Source: Deltaproteobacteria bacterium CSP1-8 (GTDB lineage Bacteria > Desulfobacterota > Deferrimicrobia > Deferrimicrobiales > Deferrimicrobiaceae). From it: a DNA stretch of 64,000 nt. Each line of letters opens with the position of its first letter. The first letter of the stretch is position 1. The translations under genes were made by a program, and so were the position numbers. Below the pieces are notes generated by a model. That model worked only from the letters and a program-made list of their open reading frames with translations. It was not told the DNA's origin and searched no databases. Location of the stretch: the NCBI GenBank assembly GCA_001443455.1, contig LDXO01000010.1, positions 1 to 64,000 of the forward strand, in the 5' to 3' direction. Below are positions 53,845 to 63,305 of this stretch, in pieces.

Positions 53845-54292
53845 CCCGACTCCTCCCTGTAGAGTCTGCGCCTTCTTCTCATGTTACCATGTGGCACATT
53901 ATGAGATACATGTAGCACAAGCTCGATATTTCGTCAATCCTGCACTCTGATGTTCCCCTCCGGTAATCCCATCCCTTCCGAAATATCCCTACACAGAGGA
54001 TGCCGGATCATGTTTCCCTACCCGGAACGTCTATCGAGTACAATCCCGCGGCGCCCGGGAGGTTGCAAAGCCGTTCCAGCAGATCAAAGGAGGCTGTCAT
54101 CATCTTTCGTCCCGAAAGATCTGTGATGGGCGAACTTCGCTTAGATGGGACAAATTTCCCGGGGGGAATGCCAGATCATGCCCCTAAGGAATATATCTCT
54201 GGATGAAGAAGAGAATTCCAAACCAGACCACCGTAAAAAATACTGGAGGGCGGGTCTTTCGGCTAATGACCTTCGGGGTGGGACAGTCTATT

Positions 54293-55648
54293 TCAGACGG
54301 TGCCACCACTAGAATATCTGCCGCGCACAAAACTGATGTGATCGCGGAGCACGTAGAATTGATCAGCAAAGGCCAGCGGCATTTTCATTTTGTTGACCTC
54401 GGTCTCGATGTCCTCAAGCTGCTTGAGCATCTCTTCCCGCTCCTCGGGTGCGGCGTTAGAAAGCATGCTACGTTCGAGCGCTATCAATTTACCGTAGCAC
54501 CGGTAGATTCGTGACCTGACTCGCCAGCCATATAACTTTGGCACCATCTTCAATCCTGGAATCAGCAGGACAACGATCGGCACTAAAAATACCAGCGTAC
54601 GGTCCACCAAGCTTGCAAGCCAAAATGGCAGGTTACGATAGAAGAAACCCTTGCCCGAACTGTAGAAACGTCTCGCTTCCTCACTGATGCGGTATTCATG
54701 CTCAAGAGGAGCGGGAAATTCACCTGCCCGCTGTAAGAGGCTGGCGCGGCCGTGCACTTCTCGCGCCGTTTCGATCAACAAATCGGACAGCGCCGGATGC
54801 AAATTATCACGAGCAACAAGATCGACAATAGGGCCGATCACATGGATATCCTGAGATGGGATGTTCTCGTCGAAATCGAACACCCCCATGGGAAAAACAA
54901 GCTTGTTCAGATAGGGAAAGCGGCGTGTATAGGCATCCGCCTGCGCAATATTGAGCAGCCGAATACCAGCCGTCCGCATAAGTTTTCGCATAATCGGAGG
55001 GGCAGCAGAATCTCCCATGAGAAAAGCGGCGTCGACTTTCCCCTCGATCAAAGCCTGCGCCGCATCTTCTCCGCCCAGATCCATCAACGTCGTGGCGCCG
55101 CCGGGTTCGATACCATTGGCTTTTAATAGAATCAAGGCCAAGGCATGTGTACCGCTACCTTCCCGTCCGATGGCAAGCCGTTTCCCGTTCAACCCGGAAA
55201 ACCTATCCATGGGCACAGCACTGCGGTAATAAACCGCGAGCGGCTCATGGAAAACGCTTCCGAGCGAAACCAACTTTTCCACCGAAATCCCGGCAGATAC
55301 CCCACCCTGCACAAATCCTACGTCAACTCTAACCGTAGGATCGTTCAACTTCTTGAGGTTATCCACCGACCCTTCCGATGACAAGATCTGGAGTTTCACG
55401 CCGTTTCGGGCCAGAATTTTTTGGTACTTCTCGGCTGTTCGCAGGAAGACGCTACCCGTCGGGCCGCTGATGATTGTGATCGTGTTGGGTGGTGCGGGTC
55501 GCACATACCAATAGGCCGTCACGATGACAACTGCGGTGATCAGAACCAGCGGACCAACCGTTACCGCGAGGTCGCGGAATGAAATCTCAGAGAACCGAGC
55601 TAAGGGCCTAATCGAAGTAATATTATTTTTGTTTTTTCCCGTCATCAA
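54293..55648 (-). CDS. TAXI-family TRAP transporter solute receptor
   Basis: TIISGPTGSVFLRTAEKYQKILARNGVKLQILSSEGSVDNLKKLNDPTVRVDVGFVQGG; C-terminal TM. Confidence 0.9.
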   Translation of the reverse strand: MMTGKNKNNITSIRPLARFSEISFRDLAVTVGPLVLITAVVIVTAYWYVRPAPPNTITIISGPTGSVFLRTAEKYQKILARNGVKLQILSSEGSVDNLKKLNDPTVRVDVGFVQGGVSAGISVEKLVSLGSVFHEPLAVYYRSAVPMDRFSGLNGKRLAIGREGSGTHALALILLKANGIEPGGATTLMDLGGEDAAQALIEGKVDAAFLMGDSAAPPIMRKLMRTAGIRLLNIAQADAYTRRFPYLNKLVFPMGVFDFDENIPSQDIHVIGPIVDLVARDNLHPALSDLLIETAREVHGRASLLQRAGEFPAPLEHEYRISEEARRFYSSGKGFFYRNLPFWLASLVDRTLVFLVPIVVLLIPGLKMVPKLYGWRVRSRIYRCYGKLIALERSMLSNAAPEEREEMLKQLEDIETEVNKMKMPLAFADQFYVLRDHISFVRGRYSSGGTV

Positions 55649-55709
55649 TAAATTCTTCTTGTAACCAAGTTAATAAATTGTTCGAGGTTACTGACCTTCT
55701 CAAACCGCA

Positions 55710-55770
55710 CCCTAACGCGCGGCATCAGCGGCGGCGCGACAGCGCCGTCCGCTGCATGCCGTTGTTGGGC
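55710..55770 (-). other. integron attC-like recombination site
   Basis: Minus strand GCCCAAC-AACGGCATGCAGCGGACGGCGCTGTCGCGCCGCCGCTGATGCCGCGC-GTTAGGG; long imperfect palindrome with an unpaired base and core-like R''/R' boxes. Confidence 0.65.
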
Positions 55771-56029
55771 GGCACGCCGTGCCCCGTGAACCGAACGGTG
55801 ACAGGCGCGTCTTGGAGAACGCCGCCTAACAGTTGATTAGACAGCGTCCGGTATAATCTTGCAAATACAGCTGCTGTATAGCTCCTTATATCAGGCGGAT
55901 GCTGTATTTAGTTGTTTTGATGCCATTCCTGCCCCCCCGTTCCAGTAACAGCTGACCTTGCTCCCTGAAACCTCTCCAATTGCAGAAGGGGTTTCCCTCC
56001 ACCCGCTACCCCCTTTTCACCCCGAAATA

Positions 56030-56180
56030 GCCGGTTGTTTGCACGGGGTTTGCAGTCCGTCCCGATCAGGACGTCGGCTTCCCGCAGTTTGACTATGATC
56101 TCTTCAGGTCGGTATCGTTTTTTCGACACGGCTTCCCCCCCCTCGAACTTGGTCTAAGAGCATAACTGCAAACCGGACCG
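56030..56180 (-). mobile_element. IS3-type left-end relic (copy 3)
   Basis: MSKKRYRPEEIIVKLREADVLIG with upstream CCCCCTCAAATCGGTCC. Confidence 0.7.
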
Positions 56181-56509
56181 ATTTGAGGGGGGAAGGTCAG
56201 CCTCTTCCTCGAGGAAGTGAAAGAGGCCGTGCAGTATTTCTTATTCACCCCAAGCGCCCAGAAGCAAGATCTCTTCGGCGGCAAAGTAACCGCTTGGTTC
56301 AACGGGTAGAAAAAAAACCGCAGCAAGGTTCGGATGTGTTGCTGAAAAAAACGGCATCCTGTTCGGTGCAGATGAAAAGTCAATACTGGAACAAGCACGG
56401 TAGGTGTTCATATTATTCAAGCTAAATATTCCACAAGGTAATCCACATGTATTCCACAAGTCTTGCGGATACTCAGTTCAGACAGAAATAGTAATAACCC
56501 AATAAAATC

Positions 56510-56743
56510 ATGTGTTTACATTCGAACGCGCTTGTAAAGATACGGTCACAAATTGTGACCTTAAAGACCGGACGCGGAAAACATCGGAAATACCTTCCCT
56601 ACACCTTTACTGAGCAAGGCGTAGCGATGCTCTCCGGCGTCCTTCAGAGTCCGCGCGCGGTACAAGTCAATATTGCCACCATGCAAACCCGAGCTGAAAA
56701 AACAGCAGACAATAAAAAAAAGGTTCCCAACCGATGTGGTTAA
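56510..56743 (+). pseudogene. ORF6N-family relic
   Basis: [50 protein letters not shown]; no intact N-terminus. Confidence 0.65.
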
Positions 56744-56905
56744 AGCACCTCTCTCCGACTAAAGTTTTTCCTTCCTCATCCGAAATATCCTGCTGAAAAC
56801 CAATTCCGACGGTGGTGAGGCGAAGCTGCCGGCATACAAGACCAAGAGGATTTTGCATTTCTCAGCTACCCGAAACCACCGCCATTCCCGAAAGGAGATT
56901 CGTTC

Positions 56906-59341
56906 ATGGCAACCCGAAAGACCGGGCGTGTGTTGACAATCCTTTTGCCCCTCGCCCTGCTGCTGTTTTCATGCGGCGGGGGAGGATCCACCTCTTCGGT
57001 TACTGGACAGGCTACCGCGTTGACGGTTGTCGAAAAAGTAAGCGTCGTGGATGCGCAGGCCGGGGGAGGGGCACAGCCGGCCAGCGCGGCTCCCGCTCGC
57101 CGTGCAGGCCCCAGGCCGCTCGCCCTGCCCACCGATCCGAACTCGGATTACGTGACGGACAAGGCCAATGTCTACGTCGAGGAGCGGTCGGTCGAATCGT
57201 TCAACCTCGTCAACGAGATCCTCTGCATGATGTCCCAGACCCGTTACGGTGCCATGCTGAACATGGGCCCCTACAAAGCCCAGGTGGACATGAAAGCATG
57301 CAAGGGGAAGGACAGCGTCTCTGCGGGCGGCCAGCAGTCGGCGAACCAGTCGTCGGGGGCCAACATGCCCGAGTACGAGATGTGGACCGTCGACTCCTCG
57401 AGGGTGGACGGTTCCTCCCCCCACATCGTCAAGGTCTGGTTGCATGAAGCCGCGCAGGATATGGAACCCGAGAAACTGATCTACGTGAACGTAAGCATCA
57501 CTGAGGGAGTGAGCGCCTCCAACCCCTTAGGGATCTTCACGCTGAACTTCGAAGGGCATCCTTCTCCCGGCGGCGTTCCGGGCCCCCAGGTGATGTTCCG
57601 CGGGGTACTCAAGGCCGAACGTGACGCCATCACCGGCAAGGTCCTCCTCAAGTTTTTCAACGACGGCGGGTTCTCCATTCCCGGCGAGGGTAACGTCTCC
57701 TTCACGGAAAAGGTCCTGCTGGATAGGAATGCGGACGGGTCGGGCGGCACGGGAACGCTCTTCAACCAGGAATCCTCCCCCGGCGGCTCGAAGACCACCG
57801 CATTCGACATCGCCTTCAACGGCAACAATTTCCTGAGGGATGACGGGACGAGCAGCGTCTGCCTCGACCGGAAGAACTTTGACTCCTCCGCGTGGAGATA
57901 CGGCCTGTACGACGAAAGCGGCGCAAGGGTCAACCGGAACTCGGGGTTCCCGGTGCTGCTCACCCGGAGCGGAACGGACTACCATGGCTGGATCGGATAT
58001 TGGGGGCCCTGGTTCCCAAACAACCTCGCCCTGCTCGACGGGGAGACCGTCACGAAACAGACGTACGGCAACGGAGGGGGGACCCCCGAGCAGTTCACCG
58101 CGATGGTCCGCGGCGGGAAACTGAAGAAGCATACCCGAAGGATACTGACTCTCGGCGACGTCGTGAACGTGCCGCTGGATTATCACGAGTTCGACCAGGC
58201 CACAGGCATCGACAACCAGTTCCGGGTTATCTGGGACGGGGCAAACTTCAAAAAAACCGCCGTCATGGACAAGAGCAACTGGACCTGGACGAACATCAGC
58301 CCCGTGCTCTTCGACCTCAACAACCTGAAGTACTCCGAGCTCTTCTTCTGGTCCCAGTCCCAGGGAGGCAGCGTACAGGTCAAGCTGCAGGGCTGCACGC
58401 CGGACAACAAGGGAACTCCCGACCCGTCGGATGACACGTTTGCCTGCTCGGCCGGGAACGGCACTCCGGTGGTCTCGTACGCAGAAGTGACCGTCAGCCC
58501 CTCGGATACGATCCCGGTAACGCTCGCCTGCTTCGAGAATTGCCCCGACTACGGCAAGGTTGCCGCATCCAATCCATACCCGTTCGTGGACAACCTGTCC
58601 GGCTATCAGCCGGTCCCCCCCACGGACCCCAGCCTGGTCTACAAGGCGTACACCTTCAGCGGCATGATCCTCAAGGACGGGGGAAACGATCTCATCGCCA
58701 CGGACAACATCTACAACTGGGGGCTGATGAGCGGGCCGCTCTTCGAACCCTCCGCTTCCAATCTCAACATGCTCCAGTGCGAGTTCGACAACAACGCCAC
58801 GTGCGGCTGGCAGGCCAGAAGCAATCTCCCCGTGTTCTACACATGGGAGACGGGACCCAACTCCTGGAACAAGTTCACCGCCCTTCAGAGCGTGCCGGCC
58901 GGCACGTTCGTCTCCTTCGACCCCCCGCTCTCCGCGGAATATGTCCACATGGGGAACGGGTATACGAATGCCAAATTCTACCTGGAATATAACGGGTTCG
59001 GCGACCTTCACGGGATTCCCGGGAAGTGCGTCGACATGGACACCGGCCTGGACGCCGACTGCTCCCAGGGAGGCCCGGGTTCCTTCATCCGATGGGTTCC
59101 CGAGTTCACGATTCCCGACGGGAGCGTGGCGACTTCCGGTGCGACCAGCTATTACGTGAAGGCGCTGGAGTTGGAGCAGCGGATGAAGGCGGTTGCGGGG
59201 TCCGTGTGCACGAGTGCGGGGCTCACCACCACATCCTATGCATCGCAACTACCCACGCTTAGCGATTGGACGGCCCCCGGCATCGGCGCGGAACCCGTGG
59301 TGTCGGGAGCACCTGCGGTCGTCGGAGGAGTGCTGCAGTAG
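56906..59341 (+). CDS. large secreted lipoprotein of unknown function
   Basis: 811 aa; lipobox LLLFSCGGGGS; no recognised domain; cytochrome CxxCH motifs absent. Confidence 0.75.
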   Translation: MATRKTGRVLTILLPLALLLFSCGGGGSTSSVTGQATALTVVEKVSVVDAQAGGGAQPASAAPARRAGPRPLALPTDPNSDYVTDKANVYVEERSVESFNLVNEILCMMSQTRYGAMLNMGPYKAQVDMKACKGKDSVSAGGQQSANQSSGANMPEYEMWTVDSSRVDGSSPHIVKVWLHEAAQDMEPEKLIYVNVSITEGVSASNPLGIFTLNFEGHPSPGGVPGPQVMFRGVLKAERDAITGKVLLKFFNDGGFSIPGEGNVSFTEKVLLDRNADGSGGTGTLFNQESSPGGSKTTAFDIAFNGNNFLRDDGTSSVCLDRKNFDSSAWRYGLYDESGARVNRNSGFPVLLTRSGTDYHGWIGYWGPWFPNNLALLDGETVTKQTYGNGGGTPEQFTAMVRGGKLKKHTRRILTLGDVVNVPLDYHEFDQATGIDNQFRVIWDGANFKKTAVMDKSNWTWTNISPVLFDLNNLKYSELFFWSQSQGGSVQVKLQGCTPDNKGTPDPSDDTFACSAGNGTPVVSYAEVTVSPSDTIPVTLACFENCPDYGKVAASNPYPFVDNLSGYQPVPPTDPSLVYKAYTFSGMILKDGGNDLIATDNIYNWGLMSGPLFEPSASNLNMLQCEFDNNATCGWQARSNLPVFYTWETGPNSWNKFTALQSVPAGTFVSFDPPLSAEYVHMGNGYTNAKFYLEYNGFGDLHGIPGKCVDMDTGLDADCSQGGPGSFIRWVPEFTIPDGSVATSGATSYYVKALELEQRMKAVAGSVCTSAGLTTTSYASQLPTLSDWTAPGIGAEPVVSGAPAVVGGVLQ

Positions 59342-59435
59342 CAGCTGAAACCACATCGAGCAGGTGGGGGACCTCACGGCCCCCACCTCTCTACCCTCCG
59401 TATCTTCCGATCGGCAAACAACCGAGTGACATGAC

Positions 59436-59481
59436 CTGACCCCCTCAAATCGGTCCAAATTGTGGTAATGCTTTTCAGACG
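59436..59481 (+). mobile_element. IS3-type left-end relic (copy 4)
   Basis: GACCCCCTCAAATCGGTCCAAATTGTGGTAATGCTTTTCAGAC. Confidence 0.65.
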
Positions 59482-59609
59482 CGTGCGGTAGATTCGGTGG
59501 TCATCGGTCTATCTGATGGATATACTGACGGCGTTTGGCCACGGGAAGCGACGGCAGATCGGGTTTTGTTGTCGTTTGGAAGCAAGGAAATTCCTGTCGG
59601 GAATACCCT

Positions 59610-60983
59610 ATGGAGAAACCCGCAAAGCGGGTGGAGCGGGAACATTCGACGAGAGTGAGCCCCGGGCAGAAAGACCATTACAAGTGGCACCTCGTCGCAT
59701 TGCTGTGGGGAATCTCCTTCTTTAACTACGCCGACCGCCAGGCCATCTTCTCGGTCTTCCCTCTGCTTGAGCAGGAAATGGGGCTTACCCCCGTGGAACT
59801 GGGGTTGCTCGGGTCCTCGTTTGCCTGGGTCTACGGTCTGGGCGCACCGTTCGCCGGAGCGGTTGTCGACCGCGTGCGGAGGAAAACCGCCATTCTCGCC
59901 GGCCTTCATATCTGGAGCCTGATCTGCATGGCCACGGCGCTGTCCCGTAATTTCCGTCACCTCTTCTTCTTCCGCGCGGCGGAAGGGTTGGGCGAGACGT
60001 TCTACTTCCCGGCCTCGATGTCGATGATCAGCGATTACCACGGAAAGGCCACGCGTTCGCGGGCTATGGGCCTGCATCAGACCAGCGTCTACATTGGCAC
60101 GATCGGAGGCGGCTTTTTCGCCGGCGCCATCGGACAGTATTACGGCTGGCGCTGGTCGTTCATCGTCTTTGGCGGACTGGGCATCCTGCTCGGCATCGTG
60201 CTCCGCAAACTGCTCATCGAACCGAAGCGCGGCGCCGCCGATTTCGCGGACATCGGCGCGGGAGAACAGGCGCAAGTCGCTGCGCGCCTGCCGATGCGGG
60301 AATTTCTGAAGGTAGTGTGGGCGACCCCGACCGTGCTCATCCTGATGGGCGCCTTCATGTGCGCCAACTTCGTTGCCGTGGTCCTGCTTTCGTGGATGCC
60401 GAAGTTTTTATACAGCAAGTTCCACATGGGGCTGGCCATGGCCGGGTTGACGGCAACGATCTTCATCCAGCTCGCCAGCATGATCGGATCTCCGATCGGG
60501 GGGTGGATCGCCGATACATTGCGAAGAAAGACTCCGGGCGGCCGCCTCATCGTGCAGGCCATCGGCGTGTTCGGTGGCGCACCCTTTGTCGTGGTCTGCG
60601 GGATGACCCAGTCGGTAGCCTGGCTCATCGTGTCCCTTTCGGCCTGGGGGCTGTTCAAGGGGCTCTACGATGCGAACATCTTCGCTTCCGTGTACGACGT
60701 CATCCGCCCGGAGGCTCGCGGCACCGCTGCAGGGTTCATGAACACGGTTGGCTGGCTGGCAGGCGGGGGCAGCGCGCCTCTTGTGATCGGCATCATCGCC
60801 CAGCGCGAAAGTCTCGGCCTGGCAATCGCGCTCGCTTCGCTGGTATACGTTGCAGCCGGAATCCTGTTACTGGCCGGCATTTTCCTTTTCGTGAAGCGGG
60901 ATGCGGCCCGTTTGCAGGCACTGGTGGAATCGGAAGCGCACGCTGATGCCCCGTCCTCTTTCCCCGATTCGTCCTGCAAATAA
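59610..60983 (+). CDS. MFS transporter
   Basis: WGISFFNYADRQAIFSVFPLLEQEMGLTPVELGLLGSSFAWVYGLGAPFAGAVVDRVRRK. Confidence 0.95.
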   Translation: MEKPAKRVEREHSTRVSPGQKDHYKWHLVALLWGISFFNYADRQAIFSVFPLLEQEMGLTPVELGLLGSSFAWVYGLGAPFAGAVVDRVRRKTAILAGLHIWSLICMATALSRNFRHLFFFRAAEGLGETFYFPASMSMISDYHGKATRSRAMGLHQTSVYIGTIGGGFFAGAIGQYYGWRWSFIVFGGLGILLGIVLRKLLIEPKRGAADFADIGAGEQAQVAARLPMREFLKVVWATPTVLILMGAFMCANFVAVVLLSWMPKFLYSKFHMGLAMAGLTATIFIQLASMIGSPIGGWIADTLRRKTPGGRLIVQAIGVFGGAPFVVVCGMTQSVAWLIVSLSAWGLFKGLYDANIFASVYDVIRPEARGTAAGFMNTVGWLAGGGSAPLVIGIIAQRESLGLAIALASLVYVAAGILLLAGIFLFVKRDAARLQALVESEAHADAPSSFPDSSCK

Positions 60984-61089
60984 GCATTGAGCCGCTTGGG
61001 ATGCCCCTTATCCTTCCGTATTTGCCCTGTGGGGGGCGATGGTGTGGGCGGCATACATTGTCTTGCTTTCCCTACGCCACCCCGCAACC

Positions 61090-61335
61090 TTAGAAACCGC
61101 GTCTGGTATCCCGCGCTGGAAAAAGCGGGCCTTCGGAAACGGACGATGTACCAGACCCGGCACACCTTCGCGAGCCTAATGCTTTCCTACGGGGAGGACC
61201 CCTTATGGGTGGCGCGGATGCTGGGACATACCTCTACCGAGATGCTCTACCGCCACTACCGAAAATTCATCCGGAACCGGATGCGTCGGGACGGAGCGAA
61301 ATTTCTTAAGGGGTTCGAAGAGGCCGTTTTCCCCT
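61090..61335 (+). pseudogene. tyrosine recombinase/phage integrase C-terminal relic
   Basis: RTMYQTRHTFASLMLSYGEDPLWVARMLGHTSTEMLYRHYRKFI; N-terminal catalytic box I missing. Confidence 0.75.
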
Positions 61336-61680
61336 GTCCGAAAGGGACGTTTTCCTGGCCGGTTCGATCTGCCTGCCGGGCCCCAGGGGTGAGAGCAGCC
61401 GCTTGAGCTCCCGGCTCAAGACTTCAAGCGTTCCTTCCGGGTCGTACTCGTAACTCATCGACCAGAAAGCATTTTTTCTCTTTTCCGCCGCATCGGCCAG
61501 CCGGGAGTCCCAGTCCGGGTCGACGGGGGGAAGCAGGTACGCTCTCCTTGCCTGATCGACCAGCTCTCCCCACGTTCCGACGACGGTCCCGGCGCAAGCG
61601 TCCCTGGACGCGATGGCCCGCCGCACCCTGCGCGCCGCGGCCTTGTCGGGCACAAGAAAGAAGTAGAGGAGCTCGCTCAC
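61306..61680 (-). pseudogene. N-terminal fragment of a PD-(D/E)XK nuclease-like protein
   Basis: LLYFFLVPDKAAARRVRRAIASRDACAGTVVGTWGELVDQA...AFWSMSYEYDPEGTLEVLSRELKRLLSPLGPG then truncated. Confidence 0.45.
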
Positions 61681-62119
61681 GAACGACCTCCGGACCGGCT
61701 GGAACTCATTCTATTCCAGACCGTCGGGAAGGTAACTGAATTCCTTTCAAACTAACGAGCTCCACCGCGACTGCCTCAGGGGGCCGACGCCGCCCGCATG
61801 CCGAAGGCCCCCTTCTCGTCCGCCTTCCGCTTACCGTCTCTGAGTCACAATACCGGATGAGTGCGACAGTCGCTGTCGCGTGTGAGCGGGAAAAAAAGCG
61901 AGTCGGCAGAGTATCCAGGGGGTCTTTCAACGCAACCGATGTCGAATCGCCATCAATTGCCCTTTTTACCCCCCCCAATATTCACACCGCTCATCAATGG
62001 TGCGATCGACCCGGTCGAGGAGAAGGAAGCCGAGGACTTAAGGTCGCAATTTGGGACCTTAAACAGGTTATTTCTACTCCTGGTGTGCATTCGGCACAGG
62101 AATTGACGAGCCATCCGGC

Positions 62120-62650
62120 ATGAGCGACGATTTGAAATCAAAAATTGCGATTCCAAAACCGCCCCTGCGTGCGGAGGATATTTCTCCGCGAATTCACATC
62201 ATTCGGCGCCACCGGGTCATGCTGGATGCGGACCTGGCGGAATTATATGGAGTAACCACGGCACGCCTGAACGAACAGGTAAAAAGAAATCGTCATCGAT
62301 TTCCCGACGATTTCATGTTCAGGCTGAACCCCGTCGAGAAAGCGGAGGTTGTCGCAAAATGCGATAACCTCCCCCGACTGAAATTCTCTCCGGTTCTTCC
62401 CTTTGCATTCACGGAACACGGCGCGATCATGGCAGCTTCCGTACTCAACTCCAATAGAGCTGTCGAAATAAGCGTTTACGTCGTCCGGGCGTTTGTCCGC
62501 ATGCGCGAAGCATTGGCAGAGCACCGAGACCTTGCACAGCGCCTGGACGAGATTGAAAAGAAGTATGACGGCCAGTTCCGCGTGGTCTTCGACGCGATCC
62601 GCGCCTTGATGGAACCGCCCAAGCCGCCGCGTCGACAGATCGGATTCTGA
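62120..62650 (+). CDS. ORF6N (KilA-N-like) domain protein, copy 2
   Basis: PPLRAEDISPRIHIIRRHRVMLDADLAELYGVTTARLNEQVKRNRHRFPDDFMFRL; AFTEHGAIMAASVLNSNRAVEISV. Confidence 0.93.
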   Translation: MSDDLKSKIAIPKPPLRAEDISPRIHIIRRHRVMLDADLAELYGVTTARLNEQVKRNRHRFPDDFMFRLNPVEKAEVVAKCDNLPRLKFSPVLPFAFTEHGAIMAASVLNSNRAVEISVYVVRAFVRMREALAEHRDLAQRLDEIEKKYDGQFRVVFDAIRALMEPPKPPRRQIGF

Positions 62651-62718
62651 CCCGTTCCCGGAAAGGTTGAGGTTCGAAAACCGGTCCTCCCCAAGGTGTG
62701 GGGGGCCGCCGTAGGAAG

Positions 62719-63078
62719 TCAGGTCGCCGGGCCAAGCCCCAGAGATCCGGCCACCTCTTTCAACCTGCGGTCGAGGGTCCAGAGAGGAATCCCGGTCAGT
62801 CGGGCGGAGGCGAGCAGATGGACGTCGACCCAGCCGATCCCCCGCCCCATCAGCCGGTTCGCCTCGACGAAGGCCAGGGCCTCCTTGTGACCGGCGAGCA
62901 TCGCCTGGGGGAGCGCCGACAGGAACGAGAGGATCTCCTTCCGGCGACGGAGGTTTCCGCACGAAAGCTCCCCGGTCACGAAGGGGTGGGACCGGACTTC
63001 GCCCCGGTTCAACCGTTCGGCCAGTGCCGCGTTCCCCCGGCGGAAATGGTCGACCCAGACGGAGGTGTCGACCAGCAT
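62719..63078 (-). CDS. vapC: VapC-type PIN toxin
   Basis: MLVDTSVWVDHFRRGNAALAERLNRGEVRSHPFVTGEL...GIGWVDVHLLASARLTGIPLWTLD. Confidence 0.93.
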   Translation of the reverse strand: MLVDTSVWVDHFRRGNAALAERLNRGEVRSHPFVTGELSCGNLRRRKEILSFLSALPQAMLAGHKEALAFVEANRLMGRGIGWVDVHLLASARLTGIPLWTLDRRLKEVAGSLGLGPAT

Positions 63079-63278
63079 CAGGCGCCTTTTCCGCCCCTGC
63101 GCCGGCGGATCGGTCGAAGATGCCGCTCGGTTCCGCCGAGACCCGCGAGCCGGCGGGCGCTCTCCCTGGCGATCAGCGCCTCCAGGGCGGCGCGCACGGT
63201 GGCGGTCTTCTCCCGGATCCCCGAAAGCTCCTGGGCCTCCCGCAAGAGTTCATCGTCGATGTTCAGCGTCGTTCGCAT
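63078..63278 (-). CDS. vapB: VapB-type antitoxin
   Basis: MRTTLNIDDELLREAQELSGIREKTATVRAALEALIARESARRLAGLGG. Confidence 0.92.
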   Translation of the reverse strand: MRTTLNIDDELLREAQELSGIREKTATVRAALEALIARESARRLAGLGGTERHLRPIRRRRGGKGA

Positions 63279-63305
63279 ATGCATCAGTATGCATCTTATA
63301 TGCAT
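63279..63305. promoter_or_regulatory. candidate VapBC operator: three phased ATGCAT palindromes
   Basis: ATGCAT at 63279, 63289 and 63300 directly upstream of vapB start. Confidence 0.55.

Noticed and set aside
57527-59248. 573-aa minus-strand ORF
   Set aside because: Antisense of the secreted lipoprotein gene, which has a lipobox and natural composition.
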